Assembly (NCBI RefSeq): GCF_003675325.1 | Contig: NZ_CP033073.1 | Location: 6,448,001-6,512,000, forward strand | DNA from: Streptomyces dangxiongensis | GTDB lineage: Bacteria; Actinomycetota; Actinomycetes; Streptomycetales; Streptomycetaceae | Direction of reading: 5' to 3' | DNA: 64,000 nucleotides | Shown: piece after piece, positions 7,871 through 16,473 of the stretch | Layout of the letters: each line of letters begins with the position of its first letter | How positions within the stretch are numbered: the first letter of the stretch is position 1 | The notes under the pieces: model-generated | Databases searched by the model: none | The model's input: only the letters and a program-made list of their open reading frames with translations | What the model was told of the DNA's origin: nothing | Translations under genes and position numbers: made by a program

Positions 7871-8688
7871 GGATCTGGCTGGACGGCGGGCTGCGGGACT
7901 CGGACGCCGCCCGGGTCTCCGTCTTCGACCACGGGCTGACCGTCGGCGACGGCGTCTTCGAGACCGTGAAGGCGGTCGAGGGCAGGCCGTTCGCGCTCAC
8001 CCGGCACCTCGACCGGCTGACCCGCTCGGCCCGCGGCCTCGGCCTGCCCGACCCCGCCCACGACGAGATCCGCGAGGCCTGCACGGCGGTGCTCGCGGCC
8101 AACCCGATGCCGCTCGGCCGGCTGCGGATCACCTACACCGGCGGCTACGGCCCCCTCGGCTCCGACCGCGGCGCGCACGGCCCGACCCTCGTCGTCGCCC
8201 TCGGCGAGGTCACCCGCCGCCCGGACACCACCGCCGTCATCACCGTCCCGTGGACCCGCAACGAGCGCGGCGCCCTCACCGGCCTGAAGACCACCTCGTA
8301 CGCCGAGAACGTCGTCGCCCTGGCCCGCGCCCACCGGCACGGCGCCTCCGAGGCACTCTTCGGCAACACGGTCGGGCGGCTCTGCGAGGGCACCGGATCC
8401 AACGTCTTCGTCGTCCTCGACGGCGAGATCCACACCCCGCCGGTCGCCTCCGGCTGCCTGCCCGGCATCACCCGCGCCCTGACGGTCGAGTGGACGGGCG
8501 CCAGGGAGACGGACCTGCCGCTGGACGTCGTGCAGCGCGCCGACGAGGTCTTCCTGACCTCCACCCTGCGGGACGTGCAGGCCGTGCACCGGGTCGACGG
8601 CCGCGAACTGCCCGGCACGCCGGGCCCGGTGACCGCCAAGGCCATGCGGATCTTCGACGAGCTGTCCGGGCAGGACCTGGATCCCTGA
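7867..8688 (+). CDS. pabC: 4-amino-4-deoxychorismate lyase-like class IV aminotransferase
   Basis: 273 aa; its ATG overlaps the TGA of the preceding gene (ATGA at 7867-7870), so translation is coupled. Fold-type IV PLP enzyme: SVFDHGLTVGDGVFET (about 18-33), the PLP Lys 141 in LKTTSYAENV, and EGTGSNVFVV near residue 177. It should split aminodeoxychorismate into p-aminobenzoate and pyruvate. A D-amino-acid or branched-chain aminotransferase activity cannot be excluded from sequence alone, but pairing with the chorismate enzyme favours PabC. Confidence 0.88.
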   Translation: MRIWLDGGLRDSDAARVSVFDHGLTVGDGVFETVKAVEGRPFALTRHLDRLTRSARGLGLPDPAHDEIREACTAVLAANPMPLGRLRITYTGGYGPLGSDRGAHGPTLVVALGEVTRRPDTTAVITVPWTRNERGALTGLKTTSYAENVVALARAHRHGASEALFGNTVGRLCEGTGSNVFVVLDGEIHTPPVASGCLPGITRALTVEWTGARETDLPLDVVQRADEVFLTSTLRDVQAVHRVDGRELPGTPGPVTAKAMRIFDELSGQDLDP

Positions 8689-8740
8689 GCCCGGTGAAAA
8701 CAGGCTGACCCGACGGGCAGTCGCGGGTAGAACAGCCTTG

Positions 8741-9566
8741 ATGACCACGACCCTGCGGCCGGCCGAGCCGCTCCAGCAGCATCCCGACGGCAGCCGTTCA
8801 CGCCACTACCAGGTGTGCGTCAACAGCCGCCCCGTCGGCGAGATCCGTCTCGGCACCTCGCCCGACCTCGGTGCCTCGGTGGCCCGCATCATCGACCTGC
8901 GGATCGCCGAGCCCGACCGGCGGCGCGGCCGGGGCACCGTGGCCGCGCTCGCCGCGGAGGAGGTGGCGCGCGGCTGGGGCTGCACCCAGATCGAGACCAC
9001 CGTGCCCGCCACGGCGGACGCCGGGCTGCGCCTGCTCGGCGCCCTCGGCTACACCGTGCGCAACCGCCGCATGGACAAACGCCTCGGCACCGCTCCGCCC
9101 GACCTGCCGCGGGCCGGCCGTGCGCGACCCATGACGGAGGCCGAGTTCGACGCCTGGGCGGGAGACGGAGAGCGAGCGGTACGCGCGCACGTGGAGCGAG
9201 CGGGGCGTCCCCGAGGCCGCGGCCCGCGCCAAGGCCCGCGACGACCACGGGCGGCTGCTGCCGCACGGGCTCGCGACCGACGGCATGCTCTTCAGCGTGC
9301 TGGAGCACGAGGGCGACCGGGTGGGCATCCTGTGGGTGGCCCTGCGGCAGAACGAGGCGTTCGTCTTCGACGTCGAGACCGACGCCGCCCACCGCGGCCG
9401 GGGACACGGCCGCACGCTCATGCTGCTGGCGGAACGCCAGGCCATCGAGGCCGGCCGGCCGGTCCTCGGCCTCAACGTCTTCGCCGGCAACACCCCGGCC
9501 GAGCGGCTGTACGCGTCACTGGGCTACGAGCCGGTCACCCACTCCCTGACCAAGCCCCTGCTGTAG
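8741..9566 (+). pseudogene. Tandem-GNAT N-acetyltransferase, frameshifted
   Basis: Starts at ATG 8741, ~8 nt after a TAGAAC -10 box (leaderless-type). The first GNAT-like domain spans about residues 20-125 (RIIDLRIAEPDRRRGRGT, then AALAAEEVARGWG). After MTEAEFDAW (about 9131-9157) the frame must shift by one base to continue as ETESERYARTWSERG... and a second GNAT domain with HRGRGHGRTLMLLAE (about 9391-9435) and YASLGYEPVTHSLTKPLL at the end. One extra G in 9156-9162 explains the break. Restored length ~274 aa. Substrate unknown. Confidence 0.8.
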
Positions 9567-9723
9567 CGGGGCCGGCCGCCCCCGCGGGAGAGTCCGGGAC
9601 GCGCGCCGGAACGGGTCCGGGGAGGGCCTGAAGGACTCGGGGTGTGCCGGCCGGACTCGGCATGGGCCGGAACGTCCGGGTTTCCGGGGCGTGCCCGGAG
9701 GGGGCCGGGGCGCGGCGCGCGGT

Positions 9724-10248
9724 TCAGGCCGTCCCGTCGGCCAGCAGCCGGTCCACGATGCCCTCGATGCGCTCGCGCAGCCCCTCCTGGCTCTTGCCGC
9801 CGCAGAGGCGTTCGCCGCCGACGACGTACGTGGGCGTGCCGGTGACACCGATGGCCTTGCCCTCGGCCTGGTCGGCGTCGACGGTCAGGATATGCCGGCC
9901 GTCGATCAGCGCGGTGTCGAACTCCTCGGCGTCCAGTCCGAGTTCCCGGGCCACCTCGACCAGGAAGGGTTCGCCCCTACGGTCCAGTTCCTCCACCCGC
10001 TCCAGCACGGCCTCCACGTACGCCCAGCCCTGGCCCTGCTCCAGCGCCTCCTCGGCGGCCTGGGCGGCGGCGAAGGCGTGCTTGTGCTTCTCCAGGGGGA
10101 AGTGCCGCAGACGCGGTTCCAGCCGGTCACCGTAGCGGGCGCGCAGGGCGCGGACGTCGTCGAGGGCGCCGCGGCAGTCGGGGCACTGGAGTTCGCACCA
10201 GACGTCGAGGACGAGGGCGTCGGTGCGTACGGGTGAGGAGTCGCTCAT
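9724..10248 (-). CDS. DsbA-family thiol-disulfide oxidoreductase (FrnE-like)
   Basis: 174 aa from ATG 10248. Thioredoxin-fold DsbA family: CPDC active site at residues 22-25 right after the first strand, a helical insertion (about 55-120), and the cis-proline motif TGTPTYVVGG at 136-145 (Pro 139). There is no signal peptide, so it should act in the cytoplasm, as do FrnE/2-hydroxychromene-carboxylate isomerase relatives. An upstream in-frame extension to 10518 exists but has atypical composition and no ribosome site. Confidence 0.88.
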   Translation of the reverse strand: MSDSSPVRTDALVLDVWCELQCPDCRGALDDVRALRARYGDRLEPRLRHFPLEKHKHAFAAAQAAEEALEQGQGWAYVEAVLERVEELDRRGEPFLVEVARELGLDAEEFDTALIDGRHILTVDADQAEGKAIGVTGTPTYVVGGERLCGGKSQEGLRERIEGIVDRLLADGTA

Positions 10249-10456
10249 GTCCCCCAGTCTTCCAGGCGGGACCCGGGCGACCCAATCGGGACGCCGGAGC
10301 ACCGGCCGGGTGCGGGCGCCGGGATCCGCGTCCGGGGCCCGGCACTCCAGGAGGAGGCGACCCGGAGATGTCCCTGATGTGTGCCCGGGGCATGGCATCG
10401 CGGGGACGCGGCGGTGCAGGATGGAAGGGACGAACGAGCCCTGCCAGGAGGACCGG

Positions 10457-10891
10457 ATGATTGCCGAGACCGTCTGCTCCGCCGTGTCCGCGGCGGGCCT
10501 GGGCATCGCGGTGGTCACGGCCTACCGCAAGCGGTATCTGGCTGCGGCCCGTCTCGCGGCCTACTCCCTCGTGCCGGTCGGCCTGGTGATGACCGGGGTC
10601 GTCGGCTGGCTCGCCGGCACCGCCCTGAGCCCCACCGCCTGGGCGGGCTTCGGCCTGCTGGGCGCGGCCTGGTTGCTGTTCGCCGGTACGCGTGCCGTGG
10701 AGCGCCGGCGCGCAGGCGCCGGGTCCGGGCGCAAGGCGGCCCGGCAGGCCGGGCCGGAGGCGGTGGCCCCGGAGGCCTCGGCGCCCTCCCTCGGTCAGGG
10801 CCGGGCCGCCCGCCCCGCGTCCCGCCCGGCCGCCGGCCAGGGTGACGACTTCAGCGACATCGAGGCCATCCTCAAGAAGCACGGCATATGA
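10457..10891 (+). CDS. Three-pass membrane protein of unknown function
   Basis: 144 aa from ATG 10457, preceded by CAGGAGGACC, a near-perfect ribosome site. Hydrophobic segments at about residues 3-22, 31-52 and 60-79, then a basic, Ala/Gly/Pro-rich cytoplasmic tail that ends in a compact acidic/hydrophobic motif DDFSDIEAILKKHGI (130-144). The terminal motif looks like a helical peptide for protein-protein contact and is probably the conserved core. Not assigned to a known family. Confidence 0.8.
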   Translation: MIAETVCSAVSAAGLGIAVVTAYRKRYLAAARLAAYSLVPVGLVMTGVVGWLAGTALSPTAWAGFGLLGAAWLLFAGTRAVERRRAGAGSGRKAARQAGPEAVAPEASAPSLGQGRAARPASRPAAGQGDDFSDIEAILKKHGI

Positions 10892-11046
10892 CAGTCACAT
10901 GACTCGCTGAAACGACACAGTGGGTCCGGGGACGTCCGGAATCGTTCACGAGCCGAACGAGACCTCGCGGCATTCGGCGAACTCCCGCAAGATCCCTGAG
11001 CGGTGATCGCGTACGGGGTCCCTGGTAGGCCATCATCTGCCGCGAG

Positions 11047-11202
11047 ATGCTGGACACACCCCGACAGAGCGAGGCCGCGCCGCCGAAGGACGAGCCGCGC
11101 GGATGCCTCTTCGCCCTTTCCCAGCCACCGCTGATGATCTTCCTTGCGGTGATCGGGTGTCTGCTCCTCATGGCTGCGCTGCACGATCTGCTGTTGCTGT
11201 GA
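11047..11202 (+). CDS. Small tail-anchored-like membrane protein, 51 aa
   Basis: ATG 11047 opens a 51-aa frame. The N-terminal half is polar (QSEAAPPKDEPRG), and the C-terminal half is a hydrophobic segment beginning PPLMIFLAVIG and running to the end (LLLL). The ribosome site is weak (CGCGAG). Coding support comes only from composition and the clean hydrophobic helix. Function unknown. Confidence 0.5.
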   Translation: MLDTPRQSEAAPPKDEPRGCLFALSQPPLMIFLAVIGCLLLMAALHDLLLL

Positions 11203-11272
11203 GCCGTACACGTCCGTCCCGGCGCCACCCGCCGGGACCGACGTCGCCCCGGCCGCCGTCCGTCCCTTCCGG

Positions 11273-11833
11273 TCAGCCTGTCGCCTCTTTGCGCCGGGCC
11301 CGGTAGGCGGCGACGTGCAGCCGGTTCCCGCAGGTCCGGCTGTCGCAGTAGCGGCGCGAGCGGTTGCGGGAGAGATCGACGAAGGCGCGCCGGCAGTCCG
11401 GTGCCTCACAGCGCCGCAGCCGTTCCTGCTCCCCGGCCACCACGAAGAAGGCGAGCGCCATCCCGCAGTCGGCGGCGAGATGGTCGGCGACCGAGGCGCC
11501 CGGCGCGAAGTAGTGCACATGCCAGTCGTAGCCGTCGTGGTCCGTGAGACGGGGGGTGGTGCCCGCCGCGGCGACCAGTTCGTTGATCAGCGTGGCCGCC
11601 GACCGGGCATCGGGCGCGGCGAAGACCGAGGCGAACCGCCCCCGGATCCGGCGCACCGCGGAGAGGTCGAACTCCGAGAGGACGCCGACGTCGCTGATCT
11701 GGTGGTTCCGTACGAACTCCGCGAGAGCCCGGAGGTCGGGCAGCCCGTCCGCCGCCGGGTCCTCCTCCGGCGCGGAGTTCACCAGATCCACCACGGTGTC
11801 GAGGGCGCACCGGGTGTCGTGGGTGATCAGCAC
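11273..11833 (-). CDS. ABATE/CGNR zinc-finger transcriptional regulator
   Basis: 186 aa from GTG 11833 with AGGGAG 7 nt upstream. Residues ~5-130 form the alpha-helical ABATE stress-sensing-type domain. The C-terminus is a CGNR zinc finger: C142, C147, C163, C168 followed by GNR (169-171), then a basic RARRK tail for DNA binding. The family consists of putative one-component regulators in actinobacteria. A longer in-frame reading to 12157 crosses the ssgB terminator and has shadow-like Arg-rich composition, so it was rejected. Confidence 0.88.
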   Translation of the reverse strand: MLITHDTRCALDTVVDLVNSAPEEDPAADGLPDLRALAEFVRNHQISDVGVLSEFDLSAVRRIRGRFASVFAAPDARSAATLINELVAAAGTTPRLTDHDGYDWHVHYFAPGASVADHLAADCGMALAFFVVAGEQERLRRCEAPDCRRAFVDLSRNRSRRYCDSRTCGNRLHVAAYRARRKEATG

Positions 11834-11994
11834 GTTTCGCTCCCTGGCCTGGGGGTCGGGCGGACGCCCGCCGATGCTGGCCGATGGTAGCGACAACCAG
11901 GCCCGGTGCATCGCGGACCGTCCGTCCCGGCCGCGGGAGACACGGCCTCCCGTGCTCCGGGGCGCCCGGCCGGCCGCCCGGTGACAGCCGGCGC

Positions 11995-12048
11995 GCACAG
12001 GCCGGCGCCGTCGCCGCGATCGCTCACGGTGACGGCGCCGGCCTGTGC
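11995..12048 (-). terminator. Strong inverted repeat downstream of ssgB
   Basis: An 18-bp perfect inverted repeat: GCACAGGCCGGCGCCGTC (11995-12012) and its complement at 12031-12048, loop 18 nt. It lies 72 nt beyond the ssgB stop and before the CGNR gene start, so it should end ssgB transcription. Confidence 0.8.
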
Positions 12049-12119
12049 CGTTTGCGGTTGTCCTGGCCCGAGCCGTCTCCCCGAGTGGACGGCACCGGGC
12101 TGCTTCGGGGGGCCGCGAC

Positions 12120-12533
12120 CTAGCTCTCCGCCAGGATGTGCGACAGCTCCTGGTCAAGATCGAAGTGCCGGTGCTCCGTGCCGGGCGGCACGGCGGCGTC
12201 GGTTCGCTTCAGGAAGGACTCGAGGGCCCGCGCAGGGGCCTCGAGCAGGGCCTCCCCCTCCGGGGAGCTGAGGGCGATGCACACGACGCCCTGACCATGA
12301 CTGCGCGATGGCCAGACGCGGACGTCTCCGGTGCCGGTGGGCCGGTGCAGCCCCTCGGCGAGGAGGTCGCGGGCGAACACCCACTCGACGGTCTCCTCGG
12401 CTCCGGTGTGGAAGGTGGCGTGCACGGCGTAGGGGTCGGCCGTGTCGTACCGCAGGCCTGCGGGGACAGGCAGGGAGGACTCGCTCGACACAACGAGGCG
12501 CAGGTGCAGCTCGCAGCTGACCGTGGTGTTCAT
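12120..12533 (-). CDS. ssgB: Sporulation-specific cell division activator SsgB
   Basis: 137 aa from ATG 12533. The sequence MNTTVSCELHLRLVVSSESS, the VEWVFARDLLAEGL core and the end DLDQELSHILAES are recognisably SsgB, the most conserved SsgA-like protein. From established work, SsgB is localised by SsgA and recruits FtsZ to future septa in sporulating aerial hyphae. Length equals that of the known protein. The ribosome site is weak (AAAGG about 13 nt upstream). Known work in S. coelicolor places ssgB under the stress/developmental factor sigma-H; the upstream region contains a matching GTTTAC (see 12592-12625). Confidence 0.97.
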   Translation of the reverse strand: MNTTVSCELHLRLVVSSESSLPVPAGLRYDTADPYAVHATFHTGAEETVEWVFARDLLAEGLHRPTGTGDVRVWPSRSHGQGVVCIALSSPEGEALLEAPARALESFLKRTDAAVPPGTEHRHFDLDQELSHILAES

Positions 12534-12591
12534 AAGCGCCAGGGCCTTTCGCTCAGTGTGCGCTCGGGGATTCGCACGTCGGCGAAATCGA

Positions 12592-12625
12592 CATGCCACC
12601 TACGGTGCCGTTGTAAACCCCTCTG
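12592..12625 (-). promoter_or_regulatory. ssgB: Candidate sigma-H-type promoter of ssgB
   Basis: On the minus strand GTTTAC is followed about 14-15 nt later by GGTGGCAT, resembling the GTTT/GGGTAT pattern of SigB/SigH-type promoters. An imperfect palindrome AAACCC-N6-GGGTTT (12615-12632) overlaps the -35 side, and TTACGTAA lies at about 12642-12649. Assignment is inference from the pattern plus published SigH control of ssgB. Confidence 0.4.
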
Positions 12626-12723
12626 AGGGTTTTGCGTTGGTTTACGTAACTCTTCCGGCCGAGAACTCGTACCGGATCGGGGACCATTCCGGTGACCGAT
12701 TCGCTCCGGTAGGGTTTGTCTGT

Positions 12724-13188
12724 ATGAATACGGGGAGTGACGACCTGGGCGAGGTCGCGGTGGCAGTGGACGAGACGAAGGCGGACAGGCGCGTGGGCGA
12801 GAAGGGTCCCGAGCGGGGGCTCGGCTCCCGGGCGCCCGAATACGTCAGGGAGCGCCGGCTCCTGCATCTGAGCTGGCAGGTCGCTGTCTTCGTGATCGGG
12901 CTGGCGGTCGTCGCCGCCGGCATCGTCATGCTGCCCCTGCCGGGTCCCGGCTGGGTGGTGATCTTCGGCGGCATGGCGATCTGGGCGACCGAGTTCGTCT
13001 GGGCCCAGCTCGTGCTCCGCTGGACCAAGCGCAAGGTCACCGAGGCGGCCCAGCGGGCCCTCGACCCCAAGGTGCGGCGTCGCAACATCACCCTCACGGT
13101 CGTCGGGCTCGTGATCGTCGGCGTACTCGCCGGGTTCTATCTGTGGAAGTTCGGTGCCGTCATGCCGTGGAAGATCAAGGACCAGTGA
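12724..13188 (+). CDS. TIGR02611-type membrane protein (PGPGW motif)
   Basis: 154 aa from ATG 12724; a TAGGGT -10 box at 12708-12713 puts the start at +1 or nearly so (leaderless). A polar 45-residue N-terminus precedes hydrophobic segments at about 51-70 and 76-97, with the diagnostic PLPGPGWVVI between them (71-80). A basic loop and a third segment (121-141) follow. This is the PGPGW-containing actinobacterial family of unknown function. It is divergent from ssgB and shares its intergenic region, so co-regulation during development is possible but unproven. Confidence 0.85.
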   Translation: MNTGSDDLGEVAVAVDETKADRRVGEKGPERGLGSRAPEYVRERRLLHLSWQVAVFVIGLAVVAAGIVMLPLPGPGWVVIFGGMAIWATEFVWAQLVLRWTKRKVTEAAQRALDPKVRRRNITLTVVGLVIVGVLAGFYLWKFGAVMPWKIKDQ

Positions 13189-13272
13189 CACGGCCGCGGC
13201 ACTGACGGCTGCGCCGCCCCGCCCCTGGTTCGGAGGCACCCCCTGACTTGGGGTAATGTTCTTCCTGCGCCC

Positions 13273-13344
13273 GGGCGATTAGCTCAGTGGGAGAGCGCTT
13301 CGTTCACACCGAAGAGGTCACTGGTTCGAACCCAGTATCGCCCA
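13273..13344 (+). tRNA. tRNA-Val (CAC), copy A
   Basis: 72 nt, acceptor stem GGGCGAT/ATCGCCC, anticodon loop TTCACAC (anticodon CAC), no encoded CCA. A TAATGT box at 13254-13259 is its likely -10. Identical to the copy at 15435-15506. Confidence 0.95.
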
Positions 13345-13350
13345 CCCGGA

Positions 13351-13387
13351 CCGACGGCCCACCTGCGACAAGCGGGTGGGCCGTCGG
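13351..13387 (+). terminator. Terminator of tRNA-Val copy A
   Basis: CCGACGGCCCACC (13351-13363) pairs perfectly with GGTGGGCCGTCGG (13375-13387); inner bases add two or three more pairs. Confidence 0.85.
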
Positions 13388-13643
13388 CGTGTCCGCCCCC
13401 GGTGCGGGCAGTGTCCGGCCGCCAGGGCGGCCCGGGGGAGTGCGGTGCCCAGCCCCCTGACCGCGACCGACGGGCCCACGGATCCGGGCCCCGGACGACG
13501 GCCCACGTACGGAGTGACCTCCCGTCCCGCGGGTCGACCGCCCTGCAGCCCTCAGGGACACGCGCCCTGCGACCGCGTGTCTCCTCGACAAATCCTGTGC
13601 GAGTCATTGACGCACCCCGGACCCCTCCGCGCCTTGTGCCGGC

Positions 13644-13665
13644 AAGCGCTTACTCGAAACGATCC
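13644..13665. promoter_or_regulatory. LacI-type operator-like sequences before the sugar-binding gene
   Basis: AAGCGCTT (13644-13651, palindromic) and CGAAACGATCC (13655-13665), the latter close to the GAAACGTTTC core of LacI/CcpA-family operators. They precede the decayed sugar-binding gene, as expected for a carbohydrate operon. No LacI regulator gene is in the window. Confidence 0.4.
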
Positions 13666-13692
13666 ATGGACGCTGCCGGGAGGGCCGACCGT

Positions 13693-14862
13693 GTGAACCG
13701 GCGGGTGCTTCAGGAGGCGGGCGATCCGGAGGGCGGCCGGGGCCTCGGTGGCCGTGGCCGGGCTCGGCGCGACGACCGGATGCGGGGGCGGCGGTTCCGG
13801 GAACGGGACCGTGACCTTCCGTTACGCCTGGGGGGTGCCGAGGAGCGGGCCGAGAGGATCGACCGGAGCATCGCACTGTTCGAGAAGAAGTACCCGAAGA
13901 TCGAGGTCAAGGCCGACTTTCAGACGTACGAGTCCTTCTGGGAGAAGTTCCGGACGCGGGCCGCGGGCGGAAATCCCCCGGGCATTTTCCAAAGCGCCGT
14001 CACTTTCCTTCGCAAATACGACAAACGCGGAATTCTCCTCGATCTGCGGTCGCAGGTGCAGGCCGGAAATCTGAGTCTGGATCACTTCCGGGAGAACGTC
14101 ACGAAGGTGGGGGAGGCCGACGGCAAGCAGCACGGAATTCCCGTCGGTTCGAAGACCATGGCGCTCGTCGTCGACAAAAAGCTCTTCGGCAGGGCCGGCG
14201 GCGCACCGAGCTCCGGCTGGACCTGGGACGAGTACTTCAAGGCGCTGAAGACGGTCCACGACAGGACGGGCGTTCCCGGGGACACCGGTTACTTCACCCG
14301 CATGTACCTGTACGACCTCCACTGCCGTCAGAACGGCAGGGTGTTCTTCACCGACGGCGGACTCGGCTTCGTCGGGGGCGACCTGACGGAGTGGTGGACG
14401 GACGGCTGCCGCCGGTCACGGCGGGTCGGAGTTCACCTCGTCCCCGATCCCCGGCGCAAGGTCCGCACCGACCCCTGCACCCCGACCCGCACGCCTGTCC
14501 ATCGGCTTCGGCACCGACAGGAGCGGCCTGGTCTCGGCCTGGTTCACGGAGTGGGAGCGCAGGGGCCGAGGTGGGAGAGGGCCAGGGCCCGCGTCCTGTC
14601 CACCATGGAGCCCATCGCCGCCCAGTCCGACGGCTGCGTGCGGGGCAGCGGCCTCTACGACATCGGCACCGGCGGGTTCGCCGTCGCGGACGAGCCCGCC
14701 GTCTCCGTCTCCCGCCTCTCGGCGGTCTTCGGCCTCGACGAACTGTGCGCCGAGCTCATCCACCTCGTCGACCTGCCCGCGTTCAAGAACGCCTACCTCG
14801 ACTACTGCCGGTACTCCGACGCCACGAAGGCCGAGCAGGATGCCCGCCTGGCCCGGACCGGG
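13693..14862 (+). pseudogene. Decayed ABC sugar-binding lipoprotein joined to a lyase remnant
   Basis: Coding-like pieces appear in several frames. GTG 13693 starts MNRR; a lipobox-like LGATTGCGGGGSG signal lies in another frame (about 13757-13795). From ~13845 a third frame gives a clear extracellular solute-binding domain (ERAERIDRSIALFEKKYPK, then PPGIFQSAVTFLRKY and GSKTMALVVDKKLFG) to about 14400. The G6 run at 13830-13835 looks one G short. The sequence then degenerates and ends in a different domain, YDIGTGGFAVADEPAVSVS followed by LPAFKNAYLDYCRYSDATKA (~14656-14830). I recall this pattern from exo-rhamnogalacturonan-lyase-like Tat proteins, but that was not checked. Best read as a deletion remnant of a pectin/rhamnose uptake locus. 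Confidence 0.7.
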
Positions 14863-14948
14863 GGAGCGCCGGCGCACGGGTGGCGGCGCTCGCGCCCCGA
14901 GCACGACCGCCCTCAGATACGGGCGGCCGCCGCGGGCACACTCACCCC

Positions 14949-15395
14949 ATGGACTGGAACCACCACCGCTTCCACAGCCTGTGGCCCCTGCCCGCCCCGC
15001 CGGCCGCGGTGTACGCGGCACTGGAGCGCCCCGAGGGGTATCCCCGCTGGTGGCCACAGGTGCGGGCGGTGACCCGGCGGGACAGCCGCACCGGCGTGAT
15101 CACCATCAGGTCCGTGCTGCCGTACGACCTCACCGTCGCCGTGCGGGAGACCCGCAGGGACCCGTCCGCCGGCGTCCTGGAGGTCGCGCTCTCGGGCGAC
15201 ATGGAGGGCTGGGCACGCTGGACGGTCACAGCGGTCGGCCCCGGCGCGCTCGCCCGCTACGACCAGGAGGTCGATGTGCGCAAACCCCTGCTCAGGCTGC
15301 TCGCCGTACCCGGACGGCCCGTCTTCCGCGCCAACCACCGGCTGATGATGCGCGCCGGACGGCGCGGACTGCGGCGGCACCTGGGAGCGGTTTGA
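14949..15395 (+). CDS. SRPBCC (START-like) family protein
   Basis: 148 aa from ATG 14949. The pattern fits the helix-grip fold of polyketide cyclase/dehydrase and lipid-transport-like proteins: an N-terminal WPLPAPPAAVYAALERPEGY and RWWPQVRAV element, central strands (SVLPYDLTVAVRETRRDP) and a C-terminal amphipathic helix ([14 protein letters not shown]). It is probably a small hydrophobic-ligand-binding protein in the cytoplasm; ligand unknown. Its stop codon overlaps the -35 box of the following tRNA gene. Confidence 0.82.
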   Translation: MDWNHHRFHSLWPLPAPPAAVYAALERPEGYPRWWPQVRAVTRRDSRTGVITIRSVLPYDLTVAVRETRRDPSAGVLEVALSGDMEGWARWTVTAVGPGALARYDQEVDVRKPLLRLLAVPGRPVFRANHRLMMRAGRRGLRRHLGAV

Positions 15396-15421
15396 ACGAA
15401 CGGCGCCCGGGCCTGTATTGT
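15392..15421 (+). promoter_or_regulatory. Promoter of tRNA-Val copy B
   Basis: TTGAAC (15392-15397), 18-nt spacer, TATTGT (15416-15421), 13 nt before the tRNA. A good vegetative promoter; the -35 overlaps the end of the SRPBCC gene. Confidence 0.7.
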
Positions 15422-15434
15422 TCAGTGCGTTCCC

Positions 15435-15506
15435 GGGCGATTAGCTCAGTGGGAGAGCGCTTCGTTCACACCGAAGAGGTCACTGGTTCGAACCCAGTAT
15501 CGCCCA
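15435..15506 (+). tRNA. tRNA-Val (CAC), copy B
   Basis: 72 nt, identical to 13273-13344: acceptor GGGCGAT/ATCGCCC, anticodon CAC. Confidence 0.95.
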
Positions 15507-15513
15507 CCGGGAG

Positions 15514-15543
15514 AGAGCCGGTCCGCAGCAGCGGGCCGGCTCT
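15514..15543 (+). terminator. Terminator of tRNA-Val copy B
   Basis: AGAGCCGGTCCGC (15514-15526), loop AGCA, GCGGGCCGGCTCT (15531-15543); 13 pairs with one G-U, then TTC. Confidence 0.8.
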
Positions 15544-15578
15544 TCGCGCGTCCCGGACCCTCCTGCCCCGCCCGGTGT

Positions 15579-16304
15579 CTACGCCGCCGCGGGAAGCTCG
15601 GGCCTGAGCGGCCAGTCCGTGCACACCGTCTCCTCCGAGCCGCTGCGCGCGAACCACGCCTGCAGTCCCCGCGCCTGCGCCGCGTGCCAGTTCGCCTGGA
15701 GCGCGTGCAGCTCGGTGGGGGACAGGCGCTCCAGCCGGGCCGCGAAACGGCGGCCCACCGCCCGTACGACGTCCAGTGCGGCCAGCGCGTCCGCCGCCGC
15801 GTCGTGCGCGTCCTGGAGCGGCACGTCATAGTGCGCGCACAGGTCGGTCAGCGTCCGGCGGCCCTTGCGGTACCGGTCCAGGTGCTTGTCCAGCACCCGC
15901 GGGTCCAGCACCCTCAGCGGCACCGACTCGAACCAGCGGTCCAGCGCCGACGCCCGGTGCCGGCGCAGCTCCCGGTCCAGCAGCGTCAGGTCGAACGGCG
16001 CGTTCATCACCACCAGCGGCCGGCCCAGCGCCGCGTGCTCGGCCAGTTGCTCGGCTATCTCGTACATCACCGGCGCCGGCCACCGCCCGTTGCGGTGCAG
16101 GTGATCCTCCGTCAGTCCGTGCACCGCCGTCGCCGCCTCCGGCACCGGCACACCCGGGTTCACCAGCCAGCGGGACACCCGGGGCCGGGTCCCCGGCGCG
16201 TCCTGGACGACGACGGCGGCCGACACGATCCGGTCGGTCTCGACGTCCACGCCCGTCGTCTCCGTGTCGAAGGCGGCCAGCGGCCCCTCGTACCAGGTCG
16301 TCAT
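15579..16304 (-). CDS. DEDDh 3'-5' exonuclease (DNA pol III epsilon/RNase T-like)
   Basis: 241 aa from ATG 16304, with GAGGAG about 11 nt upstream. The exonuclease motifs are intact: FDTETTG (ExoI; D13, E15), NAPFDLTLLD (ExoII; D105) and HDAAADALA (ExoIII; H167, D172), which defines the DEDDh class. There is no BRCT or helicase extension, so it is a stand-alone proofreading or repair/RNA-processing exonuclease. It is divergently transcribed from the DUF4365 pair at 16474, with a ~170-nt shared promoter region. Confidence 0.9.
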   Translation of the reverse strand: MTTWYEGPLAAFDTETTGVDVETDRIVSAAVVVQDAPGTRPRVSRWLVNPGVPVPEAATAVHGLTEDHLHRNGRWPAPVMYEIAEQLAEHAALGRPLVVMNAPFDLTLLDRELRRHRASALDRWFESVPLRVLDPRVLDKHLDRYRKGRRTLTDLCAHYDVPLQDAHDAAADALAALDVVRAVGRRFAARLERLSPTELHALQANWHAAQARGLQAWFARSGSEETVCTDWPLRPELPAAA

Positions 16305-16473
16305 TCCCACCCAACTCCTCGTTCTCCCGCGACAGATGACGTTCCGTCCCCTGTCCGGTTCGGTGATACCCGGGCTGTTTGCGCCGTACGCCGGGAGGAG
16401 ACAACAGGAGTACGGGTCTTTGCAGTTCAGCGGCCCACCGCAGGAGAACACCCGGCTGGGAGGGCTGTTGGTC

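Noticed and set aside
11834..12157. N-terminal extension of the CGNR protein
   Set aside because: It crosses the 18-bp terminator of ssgB and is Arg-rich; GTG 11833 has a good ribosome site.
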